64,000 bases of DNA from Candidatus Nitrosomarinus catalina (GCF_002156965.1 NZ_CP021324.1:818681-882680), one strand, 5' to 3'. Positions 35,139 through 44,597 are shown, counted from the first letter of the stretch. Translations and numbers: made by a program. Notes: a model not told the origin generated them from the sequence alone.

Positions 35139-35199
35139 CTAATCAAATTAAAAAAAGATACTGTATTTATCCAATTACAAAAACAGAGAGTTTAGCAAG

Positions 35200-35382
35200 T
35201 TATTTTTGGAATATTTCACCATAAATTTTTTCGATAACTGTAATTCCATCACAAAATGAGCAATCAGAAGAAGGCATAAACAAAACATCACCTTCAGAAA
35301 AATCTCGTCTGTTGAGTTTATTGCATTTAGGACATCTTTCAACAGTATATGCCAATATTGTTTCTTCTTTTGAAAAAATCAT
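35200..35382 (-). CDS. Small zinc-binding protein cotranslated with DUF1512 protein
   Basis: A 60-residue protein with CPKCNKLNRRDF and CSFCDG knuckles, a likely single zinc site. Its ATG overlaps the TGA of the DUF1512 gene as ATGA, so the two are translationally coupled. Unknown function. Confidence 0.7.
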   Translation of the reverse strand: MIFSKEETILAYTVERCPKCNKLNRRDFSEGDVLFMPSSDCSFCDGITVIEKIYGEIFQK

Positions 35383-36500
35383 TGTGGAACTCCTACAGTA
35401 TTTCCAACCCCAATTATCACAACAGATTGTCCTTCAGCAGTATTTTCTAGAATCATCTCGTATACCTGTGAACGAACATTATCAGCCTGATCAGCAATTT
35501 CTTTACTCATCAGAGTAATTGCCTCTTTTACGGATTGCTTTACAATAATTGAAAAGACTGGAATTTGATTGGTAGTTGCAATTGCTTCAATTTGGAATTT
35601 TTCAGTACCTATTCCACCTATAGCAGCTCCAAATCCCCTTGCAATAGATGCAGAATCTTCACCCTCCATTTTTAATGCTGCATCAACCATTATTATTGCA
35701 TCAATTTTATTAGTTTCAATAATTTTTTGTAATGCTTCATCAGGTCTACCAACAGTAGAACTAGGTCCTTCAGCTTTTAGTAAAAATAATTTTCTTTGTT
35801 CAAAAGTAGTTTTTGCCATAACGGTTTGAAATGAAATAATTTCTTTTTCTTCATTTAACATCATTTTACCAACTACCATAGGTCCAATTCCATCACCAAT
35901 TGGCTGTCCTGTTTTAAATGCGGGAATTGCAGCTTGCATTGCTTTTGCATGCTCCATAATGAATGGTAAAATCATTTGTAGAGGCAAAATTAATGGATAA
36001 TTTTTTTGTTTTTTTGCAGTCAAAAACATGTGATTTACAATTTTGTGAATCATTTGTAGTGAGGAAGCAAGTTCAAGTAATGTCTGAACACGGTTTAATT
36101 CAATTTCCGAAATATTAGGCAATAGAGATTGGATATGATTTCGCGTATAGTCTTCTCTGGATCTTACAGTATGTCTTACTTTTTCAACAATTCCATTAGG
36201 ATCCATGTCAACTGGCATTATTGTGAAATAGTCTAAAAATTGCTCAATTTTTTTTGTAGGTTCATCTACAGGTTCTAGATTTTTCTGGACATAATCAATT
36301 AATTCTTTTTTAGAATCAGTACTGAATTTATCTAATTTTTTAATTGCTTTTTTTATTTCACCAGAAGTAACTAGTAATTGAATTTGTTGTCCATAAAATA
36401 CAAAAATAATTATCGGAATTATCCAAACCAACATCATCAAAGGATCGCTGTCATCACTCATGGAGAACATTTGTTCAAAATCTGTAAAATTCAACAACAA
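35379..36500 (-). CDS. DUF1512 family membrane-anchored protein
   Basis: A 373-residue archaeal protein. One N-terminal helix (MLVWIIPIIIFVFYGQQIQ) anchors a large helical cytoplasmic domain; the C-terminal half contains KAEGPSSTVGRPDEALQ, a glycine-rich GFGAAIGGIGTEKF and a final VVIIGVGNTVGVP. This matches the conserved archaeal DUF1512 family of unknown function. The start is one of three TTGs or a later ATG (residue 11). Confidence 0.85.
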   Translation of the reverse strand: MLLNFTDFEQMFSMSDDSDPLMMLVWIIPIIIFVFYGQQIQLLVTSGEIKKAIKKLDKFSTDSKKELIDYVQKNLEPVDEPTKKIEQFLDYFTIMPVDMDPNGIVEKVRHTVRSREDYTRNHIQSLLPNISEIELNRVQTLLELASSLQMIHKIVNHMFLTAKKQKNYPLILPLQMILPFIMEHAKAMQAAIPAFKTGQPIGDGIGPMVVGKMMLNEEKEIISFQTVMAKTTFEQRKLFLLKAEGPSSTVGRPDEALQKIIETNKIDAIIMVDAALKMEGEDSASIARGFGAAIGGIGTEKFQIEAIATTNQIPVFSIIVKQSVKEAITLMSKEIADQADNVRSQVYEMILENTAEGQSVVIIGVGNTVGVPQ

Positions 36501-36573
36501 GAAAACTTTGTAGATCTAAATTAAATGATTCGTAAAATCAACTAAATCTAAAAGCAGAGAGAGATATTGTCCT

Positions 36574-36582
36574 TTTATATAG
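36574..36582 (+). promoter_or_regulatory. TATA box of tbp
   Basis: TTTATATAG centred about 26 bases before the tbp ATG. This is the spacing for leaderless archaeal transcription, so the mRNA probably starts at or next to the ATG. Confidence 0.7.
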
Positions 36583-36603
36583 TAGGACCGAAAAAAACTC
36601 GAT

Positions 36604-37164
36604 ATGCCACAAACAAAACCAATGATAAGCGTTGTTAACGTAGTTGCTTCAGCATCAGTTGATCAAAAAATGGACTTGAACGAGATTACAAAAACATTCC
36701 CAGATGTAGAATATCATCCAGACGTATTTCCAGGCCTTGTTTACAGATTAAAAACCCCAAAAAGTGCAACATTGATTTTTAGTTCCGGTAAAATGGTGTG
36801 TACAGGATCCAAGTCAGAAGAATTAGCTAAAAAAGCAGTAAAAACAGTAGTTCAACAACTTCGAAAAGGAGGCATCAAAGTCAAAAAAGACGCCGTAGTT
36901 TCAATTCAAAATATCGTATCTTCAATCAACCTTGGAGGCAAAGTCAACTTGGAGCAAGCAGCAAGAACTTTACCAAGAAGCATGTACGAACCTGAACAAT
37001 TCCCAGGTCTTATCCACAGAATGCTTGACCCAAAGACAGTCATCTTGATTTTTGCATCAGGAAAACTTGTTTGTGTAGGAGCTAAACTTGAGAAAGAAGT
37101 ATACAGATCAGTAAACAACGTCCATTCATTATTAGAAGAAAAAGACTTGATGGTTTACGATTAA
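36604..37164 (+). CDS. tbp: TATA-box-binding protein TBP
   Basis: A 186-residue general transcription factor made of two imperfect TBP repeats (PDVEYHPDVFPGLVYRLKTP and RSMYEPEQFPGLIHRMLDP; each followed by ATLIFSSGKMVCTG or VILIFASGKLVCVGA). It binds the TATA element and recruits TFB and RNA polymerase. Preceded by its own strong TATA box. ATG start; length fits archaeal TBPs. Confidence 0.98.
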   Translation: MPQTKPMISVVNVVASASVDQKMDLNEITKTFPDVEYHPDVFPGLVYRLKTPKSATLIFSSGKMVCTGSKSEELAKKAVKTVVQQLRKGGIKVKKDAVVSIQNIVSSINLGGKVNLEQAARTLPRSMYEPEQFPGLIHRMLDPKTVILIFASGKLVCVGAKLEKEVYRSVNNVHSLLEEKDLMVYD

Positions 37165-37175
37165 TTAAAAATTAT

Positions 37176-37505
37176 TTATTTTATAGGACTACCCAAAGCA
37201 ACATCTTCAGTTACAGTAAGCCAATATGGTTTATCATCAACATCAGCTGCCAACAACATTGCATTAGATTCAACACCAGCCATTGTTTTAGGTTCTAAGT
37301 TTGCAAGAACAATCACAGTTTTTCCAACAATTTCATCAGGTTGAAAATACTGAGCTCCTCCAATAATTACATCTCTTTGATCATCACCGCCCAAATCAAT
37401 TTTACCTTTAATTATTCGAGATTTTCCTTCAATTGGTTCAGTAGAAATAATTTTAGCAACTCTAAGGTCTAGTTTTGCAAAATCATCATACGAGACAGTG
37501 GTCAT
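37176..37505 (-). CDS. MetRS beta-subunit-like tRNA-binding protein
   Basis: A 109-residue OB-fold protein (FAKLDLRVAKIISTEPIEG, VIGGAQYFQPDEIVGKTVIV, LEPKTMAGVESNAMLLAA). This is the stand-alone form of the C-terminal tRNA-binding domain of methionyl-tRNA synthetase (MetG beta, CsaA-like). It raises tRNA affinity in trans. ATG start. Confidence 0.9.
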   Translation of the reverse strand: MTTVSYDDFAKLDLRVAKIISTEPIEGKSRIIKGKIDLGGDDQRDVIIGGAQYFQPDEIVGKTVIVLANLEPKTMAGVESNAMLLAADVDDKPYWLTVTEDVALGSPIK

Positions 37506-37542
37506 AAAACATCTAAGATTTTCCGCTTAAAATGAATTTGCA

Positions 37543-37740
37543 TTATTGTAACTCTTTTTTTGTAATTCCACTCGTTTCAATCTCATATTTTAAAGCAGCA
37601 GGTAATTCAAGATATTTTTTATTTACCAATTCAATAATTTGATCATCAGGAACATTAACTTTCTTTAACAATTTTCCACGCTGGTGAGCATATGCATTTT
37701 TCCAAAAAGTTCCTGCATCAAAAGTACCAATTTTTGCCAT
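37543..37740 (-). CDS. Small hypothetical protein
   Basis: A 65-residue protein starting MAKIGTFDAGTFWKNAYAHQ. No known family; helical and slightly basic. The ATG at 37740 lies about 28 bases after a TATA-like box, so a leaderless start there is better than the in-frame ATG six codons upstream. Confidence 0.65.
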   Translation of the reverse strand: MAKIGTFDAGTFWKNAYAHQRGKLLKKVNVPDDQIIELVNKKYLELPAALKYEIETSGITKKELQ

Positions 37741-37763
37741 ATAGCAAGTAAATTCCATGTTCT

Positions 37764-37771
37764 TTTAAATT
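37764..37771 (-). promoter_or_regulatory. TATA-like box for the 65-residue gene
   Basis: An A/T box (TTTAAATT, near-palindromic) about 28 bases upstream of the ATG at 37740. It lies just downstream of the candidate RNA, so the gene need not depend on that RNA for transcription. Confidence 0.45.
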
Positions 37772-37777
37772 TTAATG

Positions 37778-37856
37778 GACTGTGACGGAAGAATGGTCAA
37801 GGCCATTAGAACCGGAGTTAGTGTTCTGGATTTTAGGCATTGGCCCATCACAGTCT
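37778..37856 (-). ncRNA. Candidate independent structured RNA of unknown class
   Basis: On the minus strand the segment starts with GACTGTGATGG, which pairs with CCGTCACAGTC at its other end: an 11-bp stem with one T-G wobble (on the plus strand that pair is a C/A mismatch, so minus is favoured). Inside are two local hairpins (AGAAC/GTTCT with a 10-base loop, AATGG/CCATT with a 6-base loop); GGGCCA could alternatively pair with TGGCCT. A TATA box 27 bases before the first stem base predicts transcription starting exactly at the stem. No known RNA family recognised. Confidence 0.5.
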
Positions 37857-37880
37857 GTTTCAGTACATAGTGGAATCTAA

Positions 37881-37887
37881 TATATTT
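37881..37887. promoter_or_regulatory. Bidirectional TATA element
   Basis: TATATTT. On the plus strand it is about 29 bases before the ATG at 37913; on the minus strand it is about 27 bases before the base of the candidate RNA stem at 37856. One element could serve both directions. Confidence 0.5.
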
Positions 37888-37912
37888 GATGCAAAAATCA
37901 TTTCAAACAAGA

Positions 37913-38329
37913 ATGGCAACAATTGTGGTTCAAACAGAAATTAATTCCAGCCTGGATAAGGCATGGGAAATTATTTCAGACATAGATAATGAACCAAAAT
38001 TTTGGAAAGGGACAAAAGAAGTAAAGACGTTATCTACAGAAGGAGACACAATAAAAAGAGAAATTACAATAGCATTTAGAGATCAAAAATGCTTACAAGA
38101 AGTTCAGCTAAACCCAAAAAATGAAATCAAAGCAAAATTTACAAAAGGTATTCTTAATGGAACAAAAATTATTACACTAACACCAAATAATGGAAAGATC
38201 ATCATGAAAACATCTTGGGAAATTAAATTATCAGGAATGATGAACATGTTTACAGCAGTAATTAAGAATCATATCAAAAGTGGAACTGAACAAGCAATGC
38301 AAAGTATCAAAAGAGAAATCGAGGGATAA
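37913..38329 (+). CDS. SRPBCC (START-like) family protein
   Basis: A 138-residue protein of the polyketide cyclase/START-like lipid-binding superfamily: TEINSSLDKAWEIISDIDNE, FWKGTKEVKTL, and a C-terminal IKSGTEQAMQSIKREI helix typical of the fold. It may bind a hydrophobic ligand. ATG at 37913 is preferred over TTG/ATG nine codons upstream because of TATA spacing. Two bases before the glycosyltransferase start. Confidence 0.8.
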   Translation: MATIVVQTEINSSLDKAWEIISDIDNEPKFWKGTKEVKTLSTEGDTIKREITIAFRDQKCLQEVQLNPKNEIKAKFTKGILNGTKIITLTPNNGKIIMKTSWEIKLSGMMNMFTAVIKNHIKSGTEQAMQSIKREIEG

Positions 38330-38331
38330 TA

Positions 38332-39540
38332 TTGGAAGTAGTAATTGAGATTTTTACATATATTATTGCATCAATTTTAATTGGAATTTGTGGAGCTTGG
38401 ATATACTTAATCAAGTCCATGATTGAATCATTTACAAAAACACCGTATTTAGATAAATTTGAAAATACAAATAATTCAACACCAAAATTATCAATAATTC
38501 TTCCAGCAAGAAATGAAGAAAAATATCTTGCAAAGTGTTTAGACTCATTGATTGATCAAGATTATGAAAATTATGAAATCGTAGTAATTGATGATTCATC
38601 AGAAGATTCTACAGGAAAGATAATTTCAGATTATGCAAAAAATAATAATAAAATCATTCATGTTTCAGCAAATTCAAAACCTGAAGGATGGATGGGGAAA
38701 AATTGGGCATGTATGGAAGGATACAGACATGCAAAAGGGGAACTTCTATTGTTTACAGATGCAGATACAAAACATTCTAGACAAGTCATATCATTATCAG
38801 TTTCACATTTGTTAAGTTTGCAATTAGATGCATTGTCTGCAATTCCAAGGTTGTTAACTTTTGATTTTTTTACCAAAATATCATTACCAATGATATCAAC
38901 ATTTTTGCATACAAGATTTTCAGCAATTAATGTAAATAATCCAAAGAAAAAGGCAGCATATTTTTTTGGTAGTTTTTTCATCATTACAAAAAAAACATAC
39001 GAAGAAGTAGGAATGCATGAAGGAGTAAAGCATGAGATTGTTGAAGATGGAGCACTTGGTAAAAAAGTGAAAGAATCAGGATACAAAATGAGAATAGTTA
39101 GAGGAGATGATCTAATTGATGCAGTTTGGGCCAGAGACTCAAAAACACTTTGGCATGCTTTAAAGAGATTAATGATTCCACTTTATTTGCAGAGTGAAAA
39201 AATTGCAATTGGAAGTTTTCTTGCAGTATTATTTTTACTATTTATTCCGTTTCCAATATTTGCCATAACTAACTTTATTCCAATAGAATCATTATCTACA
39301 AAAATACTGCATTATTCTGCTGCAATTGCATCTACACTGATTTACATTGGTGCAATCATTGAAGTGAAAATGGGATTAAAATTAAGATTAATTCATGCAT
39401 TATTTGCACCATTAGGAGGATTAGTAGTCACTTTAGGATTCCTCACAGGATTAATTCAAGCAAAAGGTTCATCGTCAGTTTCATGGAGAGGAAGAAGTTA
39501 TTCAATGAAAGATCATGCTCAAAGTTCACTTAGCATATAA
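38332..39540 (+). CDS. Membrane glycosyltransferase, family 2
   Basis: A 402-residue protein. One N-terminal helix, a GT-A domain (SIILPARNEEKYLAKCLDSL, VVIDDSSEDSTGKI, LLFTDADT as the metal-binding DxD, and IVEDGALGKKVKE as the catalytic ED) and three or four C-terminal helices. It resembles carotenoid/hopanoid-type or lipid glycosyltransferases; the substrate is unknown. TTG start, probably cotranscribed with the SRPBCC gene. Confidence 0.85.
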   Translation: MEVVIEIFTYIIASILIGICGAWIYLIKSMIESFTKTPYLDKFENTNNSTPKLSIILPARNEEKYLAKCLDSLIDQDYENYEIVVIDDSSEDSTGKIISDYAKNNNKIIHVSANSKPEGWMGKNWACMEGYRHAKGELLLFTDADTKHSRQVISLSVSHLLSLQLDALSAIPRLLTFDFFTKISLPMISTFLHTRFSAINVNNPKKKAAYFFGSFFIITKKTYEEVGMHEGVKHEIVEDGALGKKVKESGYKMRIVRGDDLIDAVWARDSKTLWHALKRLMIPLYLQSEKIAIGSFLAVLFLLFIPFPIFAITNFIPIESLSTKILHYSAAIASTLIYIGAIIEVKMGLKLRLIHALFAPLGGLVVTLGFLTGLIQAKGSSSVSWRGRSYSMKDHAQSSLSI

Positions 39541-39581
39541 AAAAGAATACTTTTACATACAAATGAGAAAAAATTATTCTC

Positions 39582-40742
39582 ATGGATAAATCAGGAATAT
39601 TTGTGGGTGCTACTGTAGGTAGTATCAGTGTATTTATCATATTTTCAATAATTTTCATCATACCAGCAGGGTCAGATGAGACAACAATTCAAATGCAAAA
39701 TCAAATAGACCAAAATGAATTACAAGTTCAAAACCAAATAGATAAAATCAATAATTTGATTTTAGATGAATCAAAATCATTATCATTAATGGAAATTTTT
39801 GAAAAAGCAGAACCAGGTGTAGTTAGAGTCAATACAATTAGAAATCAAACTAGCGATACGGGAGGAGTAGGTTCGGGATTTGTTTATGATAAAATGGGAC
39901 ACATCATTACAAATGCACATGTTATAGAAGGTTCGACAAAAACAGTTGTGACATTTTTAGATGGTAGATCATATAATGCAGAAATTATCGGGATGGATGA
40001 GTATACAGACATAGGAGTAATCAAAGTTAATGCAGATTTAAAATTATTAAATCCTTTATCATTAGGGGATTCATCTAATCTCAATGTTGGAGAACCAATT
40101 GCTGCAATAGGTAATCCATTTGGATTATCGGGTTCAATGACATCAGGAATTGTTAGTCAAATGGGCAGATTGCTACCATCAGGTTCAGGTTATTCAATTC
40201 CAGATGTTATTCAAACTGATGCAGCTATTAATCCAGGAAATTCAGGAGGACCCCTATTAAACATGAGAGGAAACATAGTGGGGATTAATACTGCAATACA
40301 ATCTACAACAGGGGAATTTACTGGGGTAGGATTTGCAGTACCATCCCAAACGGTTGCAAAAATTGTTCCAACATTAATCAATGATGGAGAATACAAACAT
40401 CCATGGATTGGAATTTCAGGCAGAGATATTGATCCAGATACAGCAAACGTATTAGGATTAAAAGATGCATTAGGATTTCTAGTCATAACAGTAGTAGAAA
40501 GTAGTCCAGCCGCAGATGCAGGACTTGTTGGTTCTGATAAGATGATAGAAGTAGATGGGAGGGAATATCCAGTTGGTGGAGACATCATAGTGGCAGTAGA
40601 CGGTATGGATGTTAGAAAAATTGACGATATTTTGATACACCTTCAGAGAGTTAAAACAGTTGGAGATGAGATGAATCTAGAAATTTTGCGAGATGGTAGG
40701 ACTACAAACGTTACAATTATTCTTCAAGAAAGACCAAATTGA
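39582..40742 (+). CDS. HtrA/DegP-type serine protease with PDZ domain
   Basis: A 386-residue S1C protease. An N-terminal anchor (residues 6-28), a Gln-rich coiled linker, then a trypsin-like domain with the triad His113 (TNAHV), Asp143 (YTDIGVIKV) and Ser221 (NPGNSGGPL), and a C-terminal PDZ domain (LGFLVITVVESSPAADAGL, GDIIVAVDGMDV). It should degrade or refold damaged proteins outside the membrane. ATG start. Confidence 0.93.
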   Translation: MDKSGIFVGATVGSISVFIIFSIIFIIPAGSDETTIQMQNQIDQNELQVQNQIDKINNLILDESKSLSLMEIFEKAEPGVVRVNTIRNQTSDTGGVGSGFVYDKMGHIITNAHVIEGSTKTVVTFLDGRSYNAEIIGMDEYTDIGVIKVNADLKLLNPLSLGDSSNLNVGEPIAAIGNPFGLSGSMTSGIVSQMGRLLPSGSGYSIPDVIQTDAAINPGNSGGPLLNMRGNIVGINTAIQSTTGEFTGVGFAVPSQTVAKIVPTLINDGEYKHPWIGISGRDIDPDTANVLGLKDALGFLVITVVESSPAADAGLVGSDKMIEVDGREYPVGGDIIVAVDGMDVRKIDDILIHLQRVKTVGDEMNLEILRDGRTTNVTIILQERPN

Positions 40743-40789
40743 AAGTAAATGGATACAAGCATAAATACATCCACAAAAAAAATCTTCTA

Positions 40790-41959
40790 ATGACAAATGT
40801 GATTTTAGAATCTGAGATACTAAATAATGTATTAGAGAATAAAGAAATCGATCGTCATGAAATAATAGATATTTATCAAAAATCAATTAGTAGTTCAAAT
40901 GAATTATTTGCAACCGCACAAAAACTTCGAATTAGAAATAAAAATAATTCAGTAACCTTTTCCAAAAAAGCATTTTTCAACATAATTAATCTGTGTAAAG
41001 ACACATGCTCATATTGCACATACAAAGCAGAACCCGGAGAAGGAAAAATTTCTTTAATGTCTAAACAACAAATTAAAGAATTATTACAATTAGCAAAAAA
41101 ATACACATGTGTAGAAGCATTATTTGTGACAGGAGAACAACCAGAAAAAAAATATCCTGAAGCAAGAAATTGGCTAAAAGAAAATGGATTCAAGTCAACC
41201 GTAGAATATCTAATTCATTCATCTGAAGAGGCATTGGAATTAGGATTATTTCCACATACAAATGCAGGAAATTTGAATTATGATGAAATGAAAGAGCTCA
41301 AAAAAACGAATGTTTCGATGGGAATAATGTTAGAAAACATTAGTGAAAGATTAACAAAAAAAGGAATGCCACATTATTTAGCAGCCAGTAAAAAACCAAA
41401 AACACGATTAAAAATCTTAGAAAACTCAGGGAAATTACAAATTCCAATGACTACAGGTATTTTGGTAGGAATTGGAGAGACGATTGAAGAAATTATTGAT
41501 TCATTATTGGCAATAAGAGATCTTCATAAAAAATATGGAAATATTCAAGAAGTAATTTTACAAAATTTCCAACCAAAGCCAGATACAATAATGAAAGATT
41601 CACCATCAGCAAATGAAGAATATTTCAAAAAAATTGTAGCATTAACAAGAATTGTAATGCCAGAAATGAATATACAAATTCCACCTAATTTGTCTCCAAA
41701 ATCATATCAAAGTTTCTTACAAGTAGGAATAAATGATTGGGGAGGAATTTCACCATTGACACCAGATTTCGTTAATCCAGAATTTTCTTGGCCAGAAATC
41801 AATAAAGTTGAAGATTATTCAAAGAAAGCAGGATATGATTTAAAATGCAGGTTTCCAATTTATCCAGAATTCTTTTCTTTTATTAATAATAGGTTAAGGG
41901 ATAAAATAGCAGTGATTCAAAATGAAGATGGGTACGTAAAGGAAGAGTATTGGAAATGA
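40790..41959 (+). CDS. cofG: Fo synthase subunit CofG (radical SAM)
   Basis: A 389-residue radical SAM protein. Iron-sulfur cysteines are in CKDTCSYC (C69, C73, C76; CX3CX2C). Family marks include LFVTGEQPEKKYPEA, TNAGNLNYDEM, GMPHYLAASKKP and PPNLSP...GINDWGGISPLTPD. With CofH it makes the deazaflavin chromophore Fo of F420. ATG at 40790 is preferred; the frame is open to 40739, overlapping htrA. The stop overlaps the cofH ATG (ATGA). Confidence 0.95.
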   Translation: MTNVILESEILNNVLENKEIDRHEIIDIYQKSISSSNELFATAQKLRIRNKNNSVTFSKKAFFNIINLCKDTCSYCTYKAEPGEGKISLMSKQQIKELLQLAKKYTCVEALFVTGEQPEKKYPEARNWLKENGFKSTVEYLIHSSEEALELGLFPHTNAGNLNYDEMKELKKTNVSMGIMLENISERLTKKGMPHYLAASKKPKTRLKILENSGKLQIPMTTGILVGIGETIEEIIDSLLAIRDLHKKYGNIQEVILQNFQPKPDTIMKDSPSANEEYFKKIVALTRIVMPEMNIQIPPNLSPKSYQSFLQVGINDWGGISPLTPDFVNPEFSWPEINKVEDYSKKAGYDLKCRFPIYPEFFSFINNRLRDKIAVIQNEDGYVKEEYWK

Positions 41960-43215
41960 CAATTAACATAGATTCACTATTTAGAAATGCAGATCCAGTC
42001 ATATCTGAAATTTTAAACAAAGCCCTATCTGAAAAAGAGATTTCAGCAAAAGAAGGATTAGAACTTTACAAAACAAAAGGAATTGATTTTCACTTAGTAG
42101 GGCTAGTTGCAGACGAATTACGAAAAAGAAGAGTAGGCAACATTGTATCTTATGTGGTAAATCGAAATATCAATTTCACAAATGTATGCATAAAACAATG
42201 TGGTTTTTGTGCATTTAGTAGAGATTTTAGAGAAGAAGAAGGATATTTCCTACCTACAGAAGAAATTGTACGTAGAGCAAAAGAAGCCCACAGTCTAGGT
42301 GCAACAGAAGTGTGTATTCAAGCAGGATTGCCTCCAGACATGGATGGAAATTTGTATGAAAACATATGCAGAGAAATCAAAAAAGAGATTCCAGACATAC
42401 ACATTCATGGATTTTCACCAGAAGAAATCCTATACGGAGCAACCAGATCAAATATCAAAATTGAAGAATTTCTAAAGAGAATGAAAGAAGCAGGAGTTGA
42501 CACATTACCAGGAACATCTGCAGAAATATTAGATCAAAAATTAAGGGATAAAATTTCTCCAGGAAGAATAACAGTAGAACAATGGGAAGAAGTGATAAAA
42601 ACAGCCCACAAGATTGGAATAAACACAACATCTACTATGATGTTTGGCCATTTAGAAAGTCTAGAACATAGAATTGAACACATTGTTAAGTTAAGAGAAA
42701 TACAAAAAGAGACATCAGGATTTACAGAATTTGTTCCATTAAATTTTGTCCATTCAGAAGCACCCATGTACAAGCATCAACTACACGAAGGAATACAGCA
42801 AGGCGGAAGTGGAAATGACGTATTACTTACGCATGCAATTGCAAGGATTATGTTCAATAACACAATAGACAATATTCAGATGTCATGGGTGAAAGAAGGT
42901 CAAAAAATGTCACAGCTGCTATTGATGTGGGGAGCAAATGATTTTGGAGGAACACTAATCAATGAAAGTATATCCACATCAGCAGGTTCAGAGTACGGAC
43001 AATTGTTAAGACCAAAAGAAATTAGACGGATGGTCAGAGAGATTGGAAGAATTCCAGCGGAAAGAAATACACAATACAAAATGATAAAAAAGTTTGAAAC
43101 AGAAAACGAAGTAGATGAAGGGTTAGATAAGATAACAAATAACTCTCAGTTTGGATCATATAAAGAATTAATTAAAATTAATAAATTCAGATACAAAAAC
43201 CCCAGAGAAGAATAA
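41956..43215 (+). CDS. cofH: Fo synthase subunit CofH (radical SAM)
   Basis: A 419-residue radical SAM enzyme with CIKQCGFC (C78, C82, C85) and the CofH/MqnE-like SPEEILYGATRSN, DTLPGTSAEIL and WGANDFGGTLINESIS segments. It joins tyrosine-derived and ribityl-uracil parts before CofG closes Fo. It is translationally coupled to cofG and directly followed by tldE. Confidence 0.94.
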   Translation: MTINIDSLFRNADPVISEILNKALSEKEISAKEGLELYKTKGIDFHLVGLVADELRKRRVGNIVSYVVNRNINFTNVCIKQCGFCAFSRDFREEEGYFLPTEEIVRRAKEAHSLGATEVCIQAGLPPDMDGNLYENICREIKKEIPDIHIHGFSPEEILYGATRSNIKIEEFLKRMKEAGVDTLPGTSAEILDQKLRDKISPGRITVEQWEEVIKTAHKIGINTTSTMMFGHLESLEHRIEHIVKLREIQKETSGFTEFVPLNFVHSEAPMYKHQLHEGIQQGGSGNDVLLTHAIARIMFNNTIDNIQMSWVKEGQKMSQLLLMWGANDFGGTLINESISTSAGSEYGQLLRPKEIRRMVREIGRIPAERNTQYKMIKKFETENEVDEGLDKITNNSQFGSYKELIKINKFRYKNPREE

Positions 43216-44577
43216 TTGTCAGCCTTAGAAAAGGCAATCACATATTCAAAAAAAGCAGGAATAGACGAATGTGAAATTGTATCGGTTAAAAAAAATATCA
43301 CTACAGTAAGAATTACAGATTCAGAAGTAGTTGAAATTAAACAAAATTTTGATGAAAATTTTGGGATCAGATTAATACATAATAAAAAAATTGCATCAAT
43401 ACAAACAACTAATGAAGAAAACATACCAGATTCAATAGCAAAAGGAATCAAATCAATCAAAAATCTAAAACCAAGAGAATTCTGGAGGGGATTACCAGTA
43501 AAAAAAGAATATCAACAACTAGAAGGAATATTTGATAAAAAAATTAAACATATTTCAGGCTCAAAAGCTACGGATATCGCTCAAAATATGATTAATTCAT
43601 CTGAAAGTCTTAAAATTAATACAATTACAGGATCGCTGAATTTAGTTTATGAAAATTTTGAATTAAGTAATTCTAATGGACTAAATTTCAATAATGAATC
43701 AACATACATTTCAGGAATTATCAATGCAGAATCAGAGCAAAGCATAGTACCAGTTTCAGGAATTGGACATGCATGTGGAAGGACATTATCAAAATTCTCA
43801 TCAGAGCAAATAGGAATAGATGCAAAAAATATGTGTACAAATTCAATTAATCCAAAAAAAATTGATTCAGATACATATTCCATAATTTTTGAACCTTACT
43901 CAGTGGGAGAAATATTATCATTTGTAGTAGCATCAAATTTTAATTTTAAAACATTTAAAGAAAAAAAAAGTTGCTTCTCCAATAAATATAAAGAAAAAAT
44001 TTCAATGGAAGAATTCAATTTAACAGATAATCCACATATCCCAGAAGGGATTGGAACAAAGTCAATAGACAGCGAAGGAATAAAAACTGAGAAGAGTGAA
44101 TTAATTGAAAATGGGGTTTTTACAAATGTTTTTTCTAATCTTTATGACAGTTACAAAGAAGGGGAAAAAGAATCATCAGGAAATGCAATAAGAATAGGAT
44201 CACCCATGGGAAACAGTGCAGAACCAATTCCAGTTTCAGCCCCACATAATTTGATAGTCACACCAGGAAAAAGTAAACAAGAAGACATGATCAAAGACAC
44301 CAAACAAGGGATTTTGATAGGAAGATTATGGTATACATATGCAGTTAATCCAATTAAAGGAGATTTCTCATGTACTGCAAGAAGCGGAATACAAATTATA
44401 AAAAATGGGGAAATAGTAGGACCTGGAAAATCAGTAAGAATAGTACACAATCTTCCAAAATTATTAAACAACATATCAGATATTGGAAATGATCAACGTC
44501 AAGTGATTCAATGGGCATCATTACCGTCAATCACCCCATCAATCAAAGTTGAAAATATTGCAGTTAATTCAATTTAG
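43216..44577 (+). CDS. tldE: TldE/PmbA-like protein (TldD/TldE protease family, non-catalytic type)
   Basis: A 453-residue member of the TldD/PmbA superfamily: N-terminal EKAITYSKKAGIDECEIVSV, a central ISGIINAESEQSIVPVSG, and C-terminal SPMGNSAEPIPVSAPHNLIV with RSGIQIIKNGEIV. The HExxxH motif of the metal-bearing TldD subunit is not seen, so this is the partner (TldE) type. The TldD subunit must lie elsewhere. The TTG start abuts the cofH stop without a gap, so cofG-cofH-tldE is one unit. Confidence 0.85.
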   Translation: MSALEKAITYSKKAGIDECEIVSVKKNITTVRITDSEVVEIKQNFDENFGIRLIHNKKIASIQTTNEENIPDSIAKGIKSIKNLKPREFWRGLPVKKEYQQLEGIFDKKIKHISGSKATDIAQNMINSSESLKINTITGSLNLVYENFELSNSNGLNFNNESTYISGIINAESEQSIVPVSGIGHACGRTLSKFSSEQIGIDAKNMCTNSINPKKIDSDTYSIIFEPYSVGEILSFVVASNFNFKTFKEKKSCFSNKYKEKISMEEFNLTDNPHIPEGIGTKSIDSEGIKTEKSELIENGVFTNVFSNLYDSYKEGEKESSGNAIRIGSPMGNSAEPIPVSAPHNLIVTPGKSKQEDMIKDTKQGILIGRLWYTYAVNPIKGDFSCTARSGIQIIKNGEIVGPGKSVRIVHNLPKLLNNISDIGNDQRQVIQWASLPSITPSIKVENIAVNSI

Positions 44578-44597
44578 GCATGAAATTTAGGCACATA

